Part shown: piece by piece, positions 6,371 through 6,901 of the stretch
Layout: each line of letters starts with the position of its first letter
Position numbering within the stretch: position 1 is the first letter of the stretch
Source: Candidatus Cloacimonas sp. SDB
Lineage (GTDB): Bacteria > Cloacimonadota > Cloacimonadia > Cloacimonadales > TCS61
Direction of reading: 5' to 3'
NCBI GenBank assembly: GCA_001412425.1
Contig: LKUH01000324.1
Location: 1 to 6,901, forward strand
Length of the DNA: 6,901 nucleotides
Translations under genes and position numbers: made by a program
Notes under the pieces: generated by a model
Told to the model about the DNA's origin: nothing
The model's database searches: none
The model's input: the letters and a program-made list of their open reading frames with translations, nothing else

Positions 6371-6901
6371 ATGAGTTTAAAAAAAGCAACTTACCAGAAT
6401 ATAAATTATTGTCTAAGATGCGGAAGCAAACTGGAGCTTAAAGCGGATCATGAAAACAAAATCAGGCCTCAATGCTCTAATTGCGGCTGGAAATTTTATA
6501 AAAATCCCATACCTGCTTCCACCTGTATCATTCTGAATAAAGCAAAGGAATTATTAATTATTAAACGTAAATTTGAACCTGAAAGTGGCAAATGGGCTTT
6601 ACCGAGTGGATATGTAGAAATTGATCAGAATCCTGAAGATACAGCTCAGGCAGAAATGCTGGAAGAAACTGGTCTGGAAGGAAAAGTAATTGAATTTTTG
6701 GGATACTATCCTGATTTTTCTCCCCTCTATGAAAAAGTAATCACTTTTGGTTTTCTTATGGAAATTACTGGAGGTAGGCTTCAGGCAGGCGATGACGCTT
6801 CCGAAGCATGCTATGTACCCTTGGCTGAAATACAGGATCTGGCTTTTGCTTCACATAACTATTTTGTGAGTAAAATAAAAGAAAAAATTGTTTCAGAATA
6901 A
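6371..6901 (+). CDS. NUDIX hydrolase with N-terminal zinc ribbon
   Basis: This 176-residue cytosolic protein would hydrolyse a nucleoside diphosphate linked to another group; the substrate is not predictable. The N-terminus is a zinc ribbon, CLRCG (14-18) and CSNCG (35-39), as in NudC-like and related NUDIX proteins. The NUDIX domain follows with ALPSGYVEIDQNPEDTA (76-92) and AEMLEETGL (94-102). Against the consensus GX5EX7REUXEEXGU, the metal-binding E95, E98 and E99 are intact, but the first Glu is Gln (Q86) and the Arg is Ala (A94). The NudC-type SQPWPFPxS motif is absent, so it is not a typical NAD pyrophosphatase. The protein is complete, its TAA being the last three bases of the window. 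There is no clear Shine-Dalgarno site before the ATG; a small hairpin ends 8 nt upstream. It lies 29 nt after the previous gene and may be co-transcribed with it. Confidence 0.93.
   Translation: MSLKKATYQNINYCLRCGSKLELKADHENKIRPQCSNCGWKFYKNPIPASTCIILNKAKELLIIKRKFEPESGKWALPSGYVEIDQNPEDTAQAEMLEETGLEGKVIEFLGYYPDFSPLYEKVITFGFLMEITGGRLQAGDDASEACYVPLAEIQDLAFASHNYFVSKIKEKIVSE

Overview
The window is a compact stretch of AT-rich bacterial chromosome with two divergent gene clusters on either side of a 178-bp intergenic region (3046-3223). Short spacers, 0-4 nt junctions, plain Shine-Dalgarno sites and the standard genetic code point to a bacterium. The gene set (nusB, alanine racemase, PIN-PhoH) is ordinary housekeeping. 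No gene fixes the phylum. The style would fit an AT-rich, anaerobe-like lineage such as the FCB/Cloacimonadota-type candidate phyla, but that is only an impression.

Left arm, minus strand: a PIN-PhoH ATPase (1684-3045) is followed after 6 nt by a long reading frame that starts at 1677 and is still open at position 1. Its first ~367 residues are a complete fold-type III alanine racemase with all the main catalytic motifs. It then continues for at least 192 more residues into a domain I do not recognise. This gene is easy to miss because its stop codon lies outside the window.

Right arm, plus strand: five genes run head to tail. They are nusB (3224-3664), a family 2 glycosyltransferase (3661-4563, ATGA overlap), a radical SAM enzyme with a SPASM-like C-terminal cysteine cluster (4564-5646, zero spacing), an unrecognised protein that may be a degenerate PP2C-fold (5649-6341), and a zinc-ribbon NUDIX hydrolase (6371-6901, its stop codon being the last three bases). 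The first four are tightly packed and probably co-transcribed. The NUDIX gene follows a 29-nt gap that holds a small hairpin and has no clear ribosome binding site.

How the genes may work together: nusB supplies transcription antitermination and probably only shares a promoter. The glycosyltransferase, radical SAM enzyme and PP2C-like protein form a coupled trio that could act in one modification pathway, possibly of a cell-envelope glycoconjugate or a peptide, but no substrate can be read from the sequence. No RNA genes, CRISPR arrays, insertion sequences or phage genes were seen. The points most worth a second look are the alanine racemase fusion, the glycosyltransferase/radical SAM/PP2C-like trio, and paired ACTAAT motifs facing each gene start in the divergent intergenic region.
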